Assembly: GCA_037447655.1 (NCBI GenBank)
Contig: JBBHKE010000817.1
Coordinates: 154,191-218,190 of the forward strand
Length of the DNA stretch: 64,000 nt
Direction of reading: 5' to 3'
Source of the DNA: Zygnema cylindricum
Taxonomy: Eukaryota; Streptophyta; Zygnematophyceae; Zygnematales; Zygnemataceae
The position numbers and the translations under genes were made by a program. Below the pieces are notes generated by a model that ran no database searches, was not told the DNA's origin, and worked only from the letters and a program-made list of their open reading frames with translations. Positions 10,301 to 20,540 of the stretch are shown here, piece by piece (within the stretch, counting starts at the first letter, position 1; the number at the start of each line of letters is the position of its first letter).

Positions 10301-11639
10301 GGAAACCTTTGCACCGGTGGTCAGATTTCCCTCCGTCCGCATACTTCTCAGTTTAGCAGCGGCGGAAGACATGGAAGTGCATCAGATGGACATCAAGACA
10401 GCCTTTTTGCATGGAGAATTGGAAGAGGAGATCTTCATGCGACAACCCGAAGGTTTTGTGGAGGAAGGAGAGGAGAGTAAGGTATGCCGGCTGATTAAAT
10501 CTCTTTATGGTTTGAAACAGGCACCTCGACAATGGAATAAGAAGCTTGATGAGTTTCTTACCGGTCTGGGATATATTCGGATCAGCTCAGATCACTCAAT
10601 CTATGTTTTCGAAGATGAGGAAGGTCTTATATTTATTGCAATTTATGTTGATGATTTGCTTGTTTTAAGTAAATCAATGGCAAAAATTAACAAACTGAAA
10701 ACCGATCTTAAGGGGAGATTTGAAATGAAGGATATGGGAGAAGCAAGATATATTTTGGGAATTCAAGTAGAGAGAGACAGGAAAAGGAAAATTATAAGAT
10801 TGACTCAAAAGGAAGCAATAGGGAACATGCTTGAAAAATTTCAAATGGATAAAGCTAATAGTTGTACAACTCCAATGGAGTTAAAGAAGGGAAGTGAGGG
10901 GAGTGAGGAAGAAGGAGTCATAGTCTTAGACGAGGTATTATCTCCTGATGAACGGAAGTTCATGCAGACTATTCCTTACAGGCAAGTAGTGGGAAGTCTA
11001 ATCTATTTTATGAATTGTACCCGGCCGGATTTAGCTGCAGCTGTAGGAGTGCTGAGTAGAAGTTTAAATGCTCCCACTAAGAAGGATTGGGAGGCAGCTA
11101 AGAGAGTCCTTAGATACTTGATAGGAACTAGGGATCTATGGTTGCATTTGGGTGGGGAGAATACTGACATCACCACTTGGAGTGATGCCAGTTATGGTGA
11201 TGCTCCGACGAGGAGATGCACTTCTGGATATGTATTATATGTGGGTGATGGGGCTTGCTGTTGGAGTAGCAAACAGCAAAAGGTTATTGCTCAGTCCACC
11301 ATGGAGGCTGAGTATATGGCCTCTTGCTCTGCTGTAAAAGAATTGATGTGGGTCAAGTCTTTGCTTGGTGAGCTTGGTCACCTTAAGAGTGGTGTGCAGA
11401 AAATATTTTGTGATAATCAGGCAGCAATCGCTATTTCTGCCAATCCTAAACATCATTTTAAAGCCAAACACATGGACATCAGACTCAGCTTTGTTAGAGA
11501 AAAAGTAGAAAACAAAATAATCAGTTTAGAGTACAGACCAGATAGTGAGATGGTAGCAGATATGATGACCAAACCTGTGCCTTCCCCTAAGCTAATTTTT
11601 TGCAGGGAGAAGTGTGGTCTGAAATTAAAGATTGACTAG
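7281..11639 (+). CDS. Copia Gag-Pol polyprotein (1452 aa)
   Basis: A single frame encodes the capsid and all enzymes. In order: Gag; the CCHC zinc knuckle CHFCKKPGHYMAEC (about 300); the aspartic protease motif IIDSGAS (D387); the GAG-pre-integrase motif WHKRLGH (about 518); the integrase catalytic residues D584 (HTDIWG), D647 (RSDNGGEY) and E683 (GVAERLNR), which form a D,D35E triad; the reverse transcriptase with QMDIKTAFLHG, SLYGLKQAPRQW and the YVDD box (1122-1125); and RNase H with SDASYGD, STMEAEY and CDNQAA. There is no frameshift between Gag and Pol, as is usual for copia elements. The ATG at 7281 lies in the last 20 bases of the LTR; the ATG at 7305, inside the primer-binding site, would give 1444 aa and is an equally good start. 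No stop or lost catalytic residue is visible. Confidence 0.95.
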   Translation: MEVSELQVMGPPSRVPIFNGTGFIYWESMMIGALCEKRFWGIVSGRLGRPSSLGIPPGFGGTRFTRKEDPPSTEETKEGEVVDKGKEKETTTPIATGSTFMSPIPRNEENDTETWDFNNMAAKHFILRHLTQGLACPHLQVERASDLWMALIEMYRSGTIQQQQLADQKVKEYVYKGGNMLDFCNELATLFMELHSAGKDFSEKEKVNCLLMKLPDEFVNIVYRVQDLPDSRWIWNSVVGMILVQENTIEIRRGGKSGQALATATDWRNRDSRKPVGNYGGREQKKQADEFEPRAPKGLCHFCKKPGHYMAECTKLTELRLKEGQTGGTPRGKKKALVTQVLEAESEDEDDELLLDEELEAKNEVEIPRRQKCAYGGLKGEAGWIIDSGASMHMCKDRHLFTKIRKIPTVEIEYGDGRIVTTTLVGSVDLKVLVEGKASILTFSDVLFIPELNKNLISTSVLDDKGFFTSTREGVFTASFEDDVYFIAEKGSHGMFRLILSNEKKKLYYAGVHDIMMWHKRLGHVNLDKLREMKKMGVVEGIQFSESDDISDCSGCAQGKAHRLPFPKSATYKGEKILDLVHTDIWGPAKVPSPGGKRFMMTITDDWSRYSRVYFLKNKSEAEDCFRQYKAWSEKLHETPIKRVRSDNGGEYTSNQFEDFLREDGVQHQKTVPENPEQNGVAERLNRTLSDSARSMLSDKKIGKRFWAEAMNCANYLKNRVLTSAIKDQTPYERWTGRKPDISHLKVFGSQVFSLDTNRSNWKLDPKGKPGYLLGYDEDVKGYRVYDLKREDIILVKHLVVMDEGKSVDPFKYTKSVKIRFESENSDDFELPNYPGFREDDILAGTNQTEKDSAVEKPVTTLLEAEDVVEIDSESRDRGEAEFVRKNPREPSIPASDFEGGRRSSKRLQEKQVINKVTKLSHQDEPQTYGEAMTCPERNRWKTAINEEMASIMAADTWELVDCPPNRKPIGCKWVFKLKLNPDNTIERYKARLVAKGFTQKEGIDYEETFAPVVRFPSVRILLSLAAAEDMEVHQMDIKTAFLHGELEEEIFMRQPEGFVEEGEESKVCRLIKSLYGLKQAPRQWNKKLDEFLTGLGYIRISSDHSIYVFEDEEGLIFIAIYVDDLLVLSKSMAKINKLKTDLKGRFEMKDMGEARYILGIQVERDRKRKIIRLTQKEAIGNMLEKFQMDKANSCTTPMELKKGSEGSEEEGVIVLDEVLSPDERKFMQTIPYRQVVGSLIYFMNCTRPDLAAAVGVLSRSLNAPTKKDWEAAKRVLRYLIGTRDLWLHLGGENTDITTWSDASYGDAPTRRCTSGYVLYVGDGACCWSSKQQKVIAQSTMEAEYMASCSAVKELMWVKSLLGELGHLKSGVQKIFCDNQAAIAISANPKHHFKAKHMDIRLSFVREKVENKIISLEYRPDSEMVADMMTKPVPSPKLIFCREKCGLKLKID
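7301..7315 (+). other. Primer-binding site, half-tRNA type
   Basis: GGTTATGGGCCCACC directly abuts the 5' LTR. It is complementary to the anticodon arm of eukaryotic initiator tRNA-Met (GGTGGGCCCATAACC in plants), not to a tRNA 3' end. This is the arrangement known from Drosophila copia, yeast Ty5 and algal Osser, where a 5' half of the initiator tRNA primes minus-strand DNA synthesis. The site also overlaps an in-frame ATG at 7305. Confidence 0.85.
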
Positions 11640-11652
11640 AAAATAAGGGGAG
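11640..11652 (+). other. Polypurine tract of the copia element
   Basis: The purine-rich run AAAATAAGGGGAG (a single T) lies between the Gag-Pol stop codon and the first base of the 3' LTR, the position where plus-strand synthesis is primed. Confidence 0.85.
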
Positions 11653-12699
11653 TGTAGAAATTAATGGTTTTAAGTATTTTCTAGGTCTAAATAGAAACAA
11701 AGAAGCCGAGGCAGTCTACCTCTAACTTCTCTCTCCAACTCTCAAACTTGTCGCAGTCACTGAGAAATTGGAGAGGAAGCTAGAGCCATGGCTACCTAAG
11801 CTATCCTCAGGTTTACGGGAAATTTATATTAGTCTACGGATTAATTACTAAAAGGTATATGCCGGCGGCAGGATTTGATCCTGGTACCTGCCGGCCGACA
11901 GCTAGGAGATAGCCGGTAGCCTTAGCCGTTAAGTCTAGAGGTACTGATACGTAGTATATAGTACGATAATTATTTATACAGGTACACGTAGGATAATTCA
12001 TTTAACTATAACTATTTACGGGACACATAGATATGGAATTGTAAAAGTACGAATTGCGGTACGGATATGAAATCAATACCGCGCATTGATTTCGGAAGCG
12101 AAACAAATACCGCGCATGTATTTATTACGGCTACGATCAAAAACGAGTTTAATCGGACGGCCAGAAATTGCGCCGAGATCGCGGAAGGAGAATTCGGCGG
12201 TTTGTGGGCAGCGCCACATCGGATGACACGTGGCGATGTAACATTGGAGCGCGGCATCTCCGAGGATTTAAGGAGCGAATCTGGATACTCCACGTGTGGA
12301 CATTTAGGCCATATCGTACAATTTCCGTACATAAAGTACACCGGCAGTTGTACTTTTACGTACGGAACTGAAATCTGATTGGTTCCGTACATCAGTAGAT
12401 AGAGTCTGTGAGAGAGATAGGACTTAGAAAAATTAGAAGATAGGACCCTCTCTCCCAGAGAGCTTCTGTACAAAAGGTCAACTTTGACCCTCCATAACTT
12501 ACTACTCAGGGGAGCAAATTCAGAGATTCTTTTTGCTATCGACTCAGGGGAGTCTTGTCTTCACAGGGGTGAAGTTGGTCAGCGTTTTTGTCTGCCAGGG
12601 TGGCAGTTATTTTTGCTTAAACACAAAGGGGTCAGGATTATCCTAGAGGCTTCTTGGAAGCTGTCCACTCTGAGGACTTATGGAGGTCTCAGAGTTACA
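11653..12699 (+). repeat. 3' LTR of the copia element
   Basis: It matches the 5' LTR over 1047 bp with two visible substitutions. It is followed by CCCAT, the second copy of the 5-bp target-site duplication. Confidence 0.95.
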
Positions 12700-12806
12700 C
12701 CCATCTTTTTATTTTTTTTGTACGGTTGAAATTTACGCGGTACGGCTCTAAGTTTTACAAGAAAACGACAGAAAAAACCCTTACTTAGGCCCATGGAGAC
12801 GCACCC

Positions 12807-13009
12807 AAAATTTATGGTTCAAGATTTTGCAGTGAGCACGCTTGTGCGCCTATTGGTAAAAAATGGGGTTGGTCCAACAAAAACAGTATTTCTTTCTTGA
12901 GCAAGGCGTCAGTTAAAGGTTTCGTTTCAATACTCGGACTCACATTTTTTGACCTATTGGCAACAATACTTCACGGAATTGAGGGCTTTCGACGATGAAG
13001 TGGAAAAGT
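12807..13009. other. Short spacer before duplication unit A
   Basis: No feature is recognised between the right end of the split inverted-repeat element and the point where similarity to unit B begins. Confidence 0.5.
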
Positions 13010-13103
13010 AGAATTTGCACTCTTTAAGTATAATGAGTTGGCATCTGTTCAAGGGACGACAATCAAATATCAATAGATTTTTTTAATCCTCAATATTTTG
13101 TTT

Positions 13104-13467
13104 TAACAATGTTATGTATCGGTAGCCATTTGCCGATAATGGATATGCCCATTTTTTTGGCTTACCGATAATCGATATATTGGCACGATGTATTCGTACT
13201 GGTGTTATCGCTATTGATTTTTTATCGCGATAACACCGGTTTCGATAACCATTGGCGATAACTCCGTACTCTGGTAAATGTGAAAAAAAAAATCGAAACC
13301 CTTCCCCCCATGCGGTCGCGACGTCTCCCTAATCATTTCGTACATTTTCTCCGTACCATAAATTTCGTACTATTTGTACAAATATGTTGGTACCCTTCAC
13401 CGTTTGATAACCGATAATTATTGGTATCGGTTTTATCACGATTTTTTTTTTCCCAATACACAACACT
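13104..13467. mobile_element. MITE with TAGTGTTGTG-type ends, unit A copy
   Basis: Sequence absent at this point from unit B, with ends AATGTTATGTATCGG and ATACACAACACTA. It is rich in GATAA/TTATC words (cgataatcgatatat). The reverse complement of 30940-31346 matches it, so the family is present in both orientations. There is no coding capacity. Confidence 0.5.
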
Positions 13468-14071
13468 ACAAATATGTTTCATTCTGCAAAGTTTTGTTAT
13501 TTAGGTCAAATTTTACCTTCTCGAAATAAGAGTGTACCAAGACATAAAATTTGTTGTGACAGTAGTAGACATCTTGATGGTGTTAGGTCCAAGCCATATT
13601 TTCGGATGATGACTAAAAGTGCATTTTTGGATCATACAGTTGGTTTTATTGTATCATTTAAAGGGTACTATATCACGTCTCAAGGGACAAAAAATACTCA
13701 TGAATCTATTGTCAAGAAATGGCTTTAATGTATAGCAATGGTGGTAACAAACAAAAAAAACGCCTTTTTGAAAAGACACATTGAATTCACTTCGATAATT
13801 TGTAGTGATGCCTATCTAATTGGAATCATCGCTTCTCGATTCTTCATATCGAGGATCTATCTTTGCGTCTTTACACCTCCAAAGTGCAAATGCCAATTCA
13901 ACACAATTTAAAAGAATAATTGCGGTCAGGTGAGAGTCAAAAATTGAGCTGAACCTGATTCGCCTCACATTTAGATGATTGGGAATGCAGATGGTTTATT
14001 TCAAGGTTAAAAAAACGAATCTAAAACCAAATATTGAGGATTACAAAAACCTGCAAAAGTCGTGACCTATA

Positions 14072-14285
14072 CAACGTGCATCGCTGTTAGTGTTAATGTT
14101 TTTTTCGCCACTTCAAACATCTTTCCTCCGCACACACTTGTCGAAGTGTGAATCTGACGGCTGCGATTGAAAGGCAAAGTTCTCATCTTCCGATTGGCGG
14201 TCTCAAACTGAAAATTGGTTAGGTGTGTACGGAGAAAGGATGTATTAAGTGGCATAAAAACATTAACACTAATAGCGATTCACGG
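14072..14285. mobile_element. MITE, same family as 2974-3186
   Basis: The left end CAACGTGCATCGCTGTTAG and the inverted right end CTAATAGCGATTCACGG enclose an interior matching 2974-3186. TATA flanks both sides (14068-14071 and 14286-14289). Unit B lacks it, so it entered after the duplication or was lost from B. Confidence 0.7.
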
Positions 14286-14860
14286 TATAGATCGTCAACT
14301 GTTGAGATATCGGAGCTCATAAAATCGAGCGAAAAGTCAGCTCGATATGCACCACTATTAATTTGATCCAGGTGAATGCGATAGTTTTTTGGCATTACAG
14401 AGTTCGGCTATCTCAATTGACCTGTCGACAAACCGACAACCCAGTAGCTTGACAGCCCGACAACCCGACAACAGCTGCAGTTAATAAGACGACGAAAAAC
14501 GGTGACAGTACCGACAAAGCGACAAGACGAGGACAACACAGAGGCACGACAGCTCAAAACAAATTAGAGGGCTATCGCTGCACATATCGTCATCACAGTT
14601 CCGTACGGCACAGTATTCTGAAATCAGCGAAAGAGCGTCACCTGACGGGACGATATTCACAACGGACCAATGACGATTCAGATTCTGGTCTGCTTCTTCG
14701 CAGAAGCTTCCTCTTCAACCAAAACAACCTACAAATGAAAAATATGTTCGAAGGTTTGTAAATTTGCAATTAGCGGCAGGCGCCTCTGAATTCCGAATCC
14801 TGAACCCTTGAGAGTCGAAAGCAAAAAAGAAAAAAAAAGATTTTTAAAATCGGATTACGG
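14286..14860. other. Upstream region of CHRD-1
   Basis: Non-coding sequence shared with unit B (34693-35298). It includes a short CGACAACC-type tandem repeat at about 14428-14475. It presumably holds the CHRD-1 promoter; no definite element was identified. Confidence 0.5.
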
Positions 14861-16513
14861 ATGAGGTACTCCGCGCGAATCCCGCTCATCACGAGCCATA
14901 TTCTAGTATGGATTCTGACCGGCGTGTGCGGCCAAGCGTCCGATTACTATTTCAAGGTACAGATGTACGGCGCCAATGAGCTCGGCCATCCGGGCGACCC
15001 GGCGGCCAGCGGTACCGCCAACCTCGATTTCGACGGAATCGCCAATACGCTCCAGTTCGATATTACGTCAGCCTCCCTGAAATAAGCCCTCAAAACCTCC
15101 TTTTCTCTCGTTTTTTGGTTGTTTCAACGTTTTTTCTACTTTTTTCACATCTGCCTTAAGCCTTAATGCATAAAACTCGCGATAAAAATTAAAAAAACCA
15201 TCCGGGTTACCAAAAAAATAATTGACCTCCAGTATGGAAAAAATATCGTCGGTTTTTTGTTTCACAGTTTTTGCCGACTTTTTTTTTTTTTTTTTTCGTT
15301 TTTACTCTCCGTTTCAGCTGCGAGGGCCTCTCCCAACCAATCACAGGAGCGGATGTCAATTTTGGATCGTCCACGGATGTCGGCGGCCAAGGTACGGCTG
15401 GCGCGAGTGCGACAGTTGTCACACTTGTCACGACATACACTGATGTTCAAAATTCGCCGGACGGCTCTCTCTACATCATCGGGACCGTACCGGTCCAAAA
15501 TTCGATCATTACTAACATCACGCGCGACCCGCAACACTATTATGTGCAAGTTTACACGCTAAATTTTCCCTACGGTCAGTTTTTAGTCATTTTTTTTTAT
15601 TTTTTTTGTTTCGGATGATGAAAACTTTAAAATTGGTGATAAGGAAAAAGTGAAAAAGTGAAAAACTGAAAATGATAGAGAGGATATTTGTAATGATGAT
15701 CGCTTGTTTTTTTTTTTTTTTTTTCACTCTGGTTGTTAATTTGGAATCCTTTTTCTTTTTGTCTTCACGTGTGTGGTAAACTGGTAATAGTGATACTACA
15801 GTAACAGTTCTCATAGTTAGACCCGACGAATAGTTAAATAAAATGGTTATACGTACACGGTGGTTTATATTTTTTGATATTTTCGGGCAGAGGATTTTTT
15901 TTTTTTTTTTTTTATTGCGTGGGTTTCACCAAGTTCCAAAATGCTGAAACTGGGGAATCAAAAAATGGAAAGTAGATAGAAATTTAACTTTTGATGCTGT
16001 TTTTTAGCGTTAATTTTTCTCGCCCGAACGACTCACTCAGGGCCATATTTATTTAGTGTGGATTGGTACCCAATTTCCATACAGTACTGTACACCACCGT
16101 TGATTAAAAATTATTTAGTGTTTACGCGGAAATAAAACATATAAAACTTATTTAGTTCAAGGAGACGTGGCAAATTCTAGTCCACTCCTTAGCTAGTATT
16201 GTCAACACTACTTACGATTATCTACAAAAAAAATCGCGACCTTATTAGTGTTGAAAACTCTAATAACGATGGCCGGTAATAGTTTTTGCTATCTTGCGGG
16301 TTGTGTTTGGTATCGCTGTTTTTTAGTACAATTAGTGTTTTTTTAATTCGACTAGTGTGGATTTACGACTCGTTTTTTTGTATTTTTGGGGCGACAGGTG
16401 CCATGAGGGGGCAGCTTCAAACTGCCGGCGGGAGTGTACAAGTGACGATTTCCGACAACAATAACGAAAATTGGCCGGACGCGTTCTCCGACAACAACGG
16501 ATTCTCCCCCTAA
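14861..16513 (+). CDS. Secreted CHRD-domain protein, copy 1 (3 exons)
   Basis: Exons are 14861-15066, 15318-15574 and 16398-16513 (579 nt, 192 aa), with GT-AG introns of 251 and 823 bp. Residues 1-25 form a signal peptide (VWILTGVCGQ at its end). A CHRD domain fills about 30-155: VQMYGANELGHPGD, LDFDGIANTLQFDIT, GADVNFGSS, a central VTLVTTYTDV strand, and YYVQVYTLNFPYG joined across intron 2 to AMRGQL. NIT near residue 130 is a possible N-glycosylation site. The tail is rich in Asn and Asp (SDNNNENWPDAFSDNNGF). Intron positions and phases are the same as in copies 0 and 2, which strongly supports the model. The exons are GC-richer than their surroundings. Its function is unknown beyond likely secretion; the neighbour on the opposite strand is DUF707-A. 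Confidence 0.9.
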
Positions 16514-16677
16514 ATAATGTTCCCCTTGTCGTTGTCCGTACTGTCCGTGCGCTCGTCGGCTTCCGTCGATTTAGGTTAAACGAACCAAACCGGCCAATCA
16601 GAAATTAGGAAATTTAGCATCGGAAATTAGGATCGAACGGACTGTTTTTCTTGTGAATACAACATGTCGTTACTTCA

Positions 16678-16814
16678 AGAGGGAGAGGGAGAGGGCGAGA
16701 GCGAAGGAGAGGGAGAGGGCGAGAGAGAGGGAGAGAGGGAGAGGGCAAGGGAGAGGGGAGAGGGCGAGAGAGAGGGAGAGGGAGATGGAGAGAGAGAGGG
16801 GGGGAGAGGGATTG
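16678..16814. repeat. GA-rich simple repeat downstream of CHRD-1
   Basis: Imperfect (GGGAGA)n tract of about 140 bp. The matching place in unit B (37158-37277) has a shorter, rearranged tract. The Gly/Glu/Arg frame it produces is a by-product of the repeat. Confidence 0.85.
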
Positions 16815-17394
16815 AGATGCATAAGCTAACTTTTCGTGTACAAGAGATATTAGTTAAGATTTATTGGAGTTGTTAAAGCCTTTTTTACCTACCAACCTTA
16901 GATAGAGTTGTTTAGACCATATAAAGGTATTTGACGAATAAATGGAAGTCCATGAACGCCATCATAATGGCATATTCTCGAGACATAAAAATTGTTTGTT
17001 TATGTTATTTCATATGAAAGTCTCACAAAAAAAAAGATTTTACGCCTTAGAGAAAACTTCTGTATCTAGCTTAAAAACCATTGGGAAGTCTCGATCAATT
17101 GTTGATTTTTTCGTAATTTTTGTGGGAGATTTGTATAGGGCTGACGATGAATATTTGTTTTCGTATTTTCAATATTGAGGATCACTTTCACATCTCGTTT
17201 TTGCCCCATGTAATGATGAATGCAATGTAATTCCCTGTTTTATAAGTTTCATGATGGGTTCGATGGTGATGACAATGATAGTCTTTATTTCTTAGGAAAG
17301 TCAATATTACTATGATTATCACCATCATCATCTATAATATTCTTTGATACCATCATTTTCACTGATTATCGAAAAACTAACAATAATAAGCCTT

Positions 17395-17530
17395 CTTCAA
17401 ATGTTCAATGGTAAACCATCCGAGTAACAAAAAAGGTAGCTAAAACGAAACTGAAAAAACCAAGAAACTCAGCACATAAACTCGCATAGAAAGCAGCATT
17501 GTGAGCCTGTCGTGAATCATGTAAAAAATA
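17395..17530 (-). mobile_element. LINE 3'-end fragment, unit A
   Basis: On the minus strand the sequence ends in ACTCGGATGGTTTACCATTG. The same GATGGTTTACCAT hairpin motif ends the LINE copy at 59206-59790. No coding part is recognisable. The matching fragment lies at about 37860-38000 in unit B, so the insertion predates the duplication. Confidence 0.45.
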
Positions 17531-18574
17531 AATTATTGCCCTGAAGAGGGGTTTTTCCTGCATTTTTCACTAAATACACAAATACAGAAAGGAATTTAAA
17601 ACAAGAATATAAAGCACAAGATGTTGTCTAATCAATGGGTCTAAAGCTGTTGTCTACTCTCAATAAAAGCAAATCCATGAAGTAAAAAATTCCTTTCACC
17701 AAACTGTTCTTTTTTTGACAGCACGAGAAATCATTTTTTTGGCTGACTTTCAGATGTCGATTTATTTGGACGCTGTGACCATGATTTTTTCAAACCATCA
17801 TTTCAACTCCTGTAGGTGTTAAAGTGCAAAAAAAACCGTCACAGAAAACCGGTAATTTACTCGTTCTCTGTCAAAAGGAGATTCATTTATTGCCTTATCA
17901 CTTTTCGATAATCGACATCAGATTTCGAACTCCAGAACAATTATTAGGCTGATATTAAGTTCCGTTCGAAAACATAAAAAAATTAATTCAACACGAACGA
18001 TGCACTGTACAAACAATTGACCAAGATGTACATTTCCTAATTGCCGAAATTATTGTGAACAGGCTAATAAAAGACTCTTGAGAAACCCTAATAGGACAAA
18101 TTAGTAATGGGACAAATTAAAAATAGGACAAATTAGTAAACCCTCGAGGCTTGACATCAACCATTTACAGAACGGGCCTCTTTGATTGGTTTGCCGTAAA
18201 CTAGAAACAAAAGTTCCCAACGACTCAACCAAAACATCATAAACAATCAAATTTGAAATATATATTATATTATAATATACAACGAAGTACAAAAAGTTTC
18301 GACCTCTCACGTTGTCGGGAATTAACTGATGTACAAGTAGTGATACTAGTACACTCAAAAAGCTTTGATTCTCACACCCTCTTGATCTCCAAACCTGTCT
18401 TATTGTTGATCCGGGTCTCTAACACTTCAAAAATTCAACACTTTAACTGACAAAACCGACAAAAACACGACAAACTATAAAAAAAAATGTCACAAAATAG
18501 TATCTTCTCAGTTACTGCTCACAATGCCTTCGCCTAGCGTACTGACATTTCTATAAATATGTATATTTAAAGCC

Positions 18575-18680
18575 CTAAAAAAACCCCTAGAAAACCCTAA
18601 AAAAACCTAAAAAATCCTAAAACACCCTAGAAAACCCTAGAAAAAAACCTAGAAAACTCTAAGAAACCCTAGAAAAAAAG
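18575..18680. repeat. CCCTAAA-like degenerate repeat, unit A
   Basis: About ten CCTA(A/G)A-type units separated by A runs, resembling degenerate plant telomeric repeat (CCCTAAA). Unit B has a shorter version at 38998-39075. It is interstitial and not a chromosome end. Confidence 0.55.
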
Positions 18681-19324
18681 TGCAGAACAACAAATTTCAC
18701 TAACAAAAACTCCAGAGATTCGGATCCCTCGAATTTCAGATTATTTTTCGTTTTTTTTTCTTTCTTTTTTTGCTTTTTTTCGGATTTTTGTGGATTTCGG
18801 AAAAAAAAAATGTAATGGAGGTTTTCTGCAATTTCAGAATCGCTGTATCATATTGCAGTGAGATGATTTGATTCTCCTTTGAAATTTCTGAATGAGGGAA
18901 TAACAGAGAAATCACAAAAACAAAAAAACAAAAAATAAAAAAACAACAAAAACAAAAAAAATTGAAAGACTCAGTTTTAGAGTTTTTAGCCACACCAAAA
19001 GTGTAGAGCCTGGCAACGCCAGAAAGTAAGTGTTTTCTTTAAGGAAGTTAAGTGTCAAATCGTAACTGAAAACAGAAAAAAAAAACAGATTCATGAAAAC
19101 AGTAAATGCGAGTCAAAGTTGACTTAAGAGTGATTCAAATAAAAGACAACCTCTTCATCAGGTCAAAAATAAAAAAGTGGCAAGAGATGTGGAGGGAGAA
19201 GTCTTAATACATAGAAGTAGCATTTATGTGACTGTTGTCGCATTCCGGATCCACCGATTCTCAAAAATTCCCCATTCATTGGAGCCTCGTTCGTGTATCT
19301 GCATTCACTTACATGAAAAATGAC

Positions 19325-19470
19325 AAAAAATTAGACATTTTCACAAAGACAGGTAAGACAGAAATGTACATTTCTACAAAGACGAAGATAAGACAAAAAC
19401 TTACAATTTCACAAAAACAGAAAAGGCAAAAACATACATTTTCACAAAGACAGACAAAACAAAGATAAGA
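19325..19470. repeat. Minisatellite, period about 35 bp, unit A
   Basis: Four imperfect units of the type acattttcacaaagacagg...aagacaaaaa. The open frame across them (Lys/Thr/Gln-rich) is a product of the repeat. The same array is at 39725-39867 in unit B. Confidence 0.6.
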
Positions 19471-20214
19471 TTAAAAAAACACATACATCATCACAATGAC
19501 AAGGATAACACAAGACAAAAACACTCAAAGATACATTTAAACAAGGACTCAAAAACAGTATGATAAGACTGACTCCAAATAAAACAGTTGCCATTTAAAC
19601 AATTGCATGCAATAAAAATGCTTTTTAACTGCTAACCTATTAATGTTTCGTCTTCACTTCCCAACTACAACAAACCAGATTGCCAGAACAAATAACTGCC
19701 ATCATTAAATAATCCACACTAAAGACGTCCTCTAAGAACATCGACCCAAGTTTTATGCACCTATCATGGCTCTAAAACATGGTCCTCATAAACAAGTCTC
19801 GACATGAATTTACCATCTCAACAATCTAAGACATTCAAAGGGACACCATACACTCGAAGTTTAACCCTAGAAATCCTAAGTAGTTTATGTGAGTTATCTA
19901 AGGGGCAGAAGTAAACACTCACCCAATAGCGGCTCGGGCTATTTTCCTAAGGTTGGACCATTCCTCCACCCCAAGGTCAAAAAATTGTCAGGGTCAATAT
20001 CCCACGAGGAATACAATGACAAGTGGCAAAAAAACGATAAAAAACAAAACTACAGGTACATAAGGGAAGCTCACTAGAGGCCATGGAAGACTGGACCTCG
20101 ACAATCTCTTCTAGCTTCTCTTCTCTTCTAGCTTCCACCCCCGTTTTCAAATGAGCCATCAGGTAGTATGTTTGAAACACGGACGCAGGTATACAAGATG
20201 ACTCCCATTGACTA

Positions 20215-20540
20215 CACCTTTTTCTCTTTTAAAGGAGATTACTTCTTATGACATTGAAAAAACCTTTTCTTCTAAAAAGAGATTTTTTTCTTATGACTCC
20301 CATTGGCCTAAACCTTTTTGTCTTCAAAAGGATTATTTACTTATGACTCCCATAAACTGAAATTTTGGTTCTACTGAAACATATTTTTTCTTAAAACTCC
20401 CATTTGACTAAACCTTTAGTGCCTTCTGAAGGAGATTATTTACTTATGACTCCCATTGATTAAACCTTTGTCTACCGAAGCATATTTTTTCTTTCGACTC
20501 CATTATACTAAACCTTTGTGTCTTCTGAAGCCTGAGGTTT
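20215..20540. repeat. Minisatellite, about 60-70 bp units, unit A
   Basis: At least five degenerate units built from ttatgactcccattgac, taaacctttntgtcttc and gaaggagattatt. It lies directly downstream of the last identified DUF707-A exon. The unit B array is at about 40615-40945. Confidence 0.6.

Larger units (their letters stand above)
6254..12699 (+). mobile_element. Complete Ty1/copia LTR retrotransposon (6446 bp)
   Basis: The element has two 1047-bp LTRs that begin with TG and end with CA. It is flanked by the direct repeat CCCAT (6249-6253 and 12700-12704), has a primer-binding site at the 5' LTR edge, one uninterrupted Gag-Pol frame, and a polypurine tract beside the 3' LTR. The domain order protease, integrase, reverse transcriptase, RNase H is that of Ty1/copia. 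Only two LTR differences were seen (6604/12003 and 7105/12504), so insertion was recent. All the visible catalytic motifs are intact, so the element may still be active. It sits inside an older inverted-repeat transposon. Confidence 0.96.
5578..12806. mobile_element. TIR DNA element interrupted by the copia element
   Basis: GGGTGCGTCTCCATG at 5578-5592 is exactly inverted at 12792-12806. Removing the copia element and one copy of its 5-bp target duplication leaves an element of about 778 bp. It encodes no recognisable transposase, so it is probably a non-autonomous DNA transposon. Its own target duplication is unclear: ATTTAT is found close to both ends but with different spacing, so the outer limits may be off by a few bases. 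Confidence 0.65.

Noticed and set aside
13474-13728. 84-codon plus-strand frame in unit A
   Set aside because: The homologous stretch in unit B is interrupted and does not keep the frame, so it is unlikely to be coding.
16664-16876. Gly/Glu/Arg-rich small protein
   Set aside because: Direct product of the GA simple repeat; the unit B counterpart does not keep the frame.
19325-20540. CRISPR-like spaced repeats
   Set aside because: The repeats are contiguous, degenerate minisatellites in a eukaryotic setting, without uniform unique spacers.
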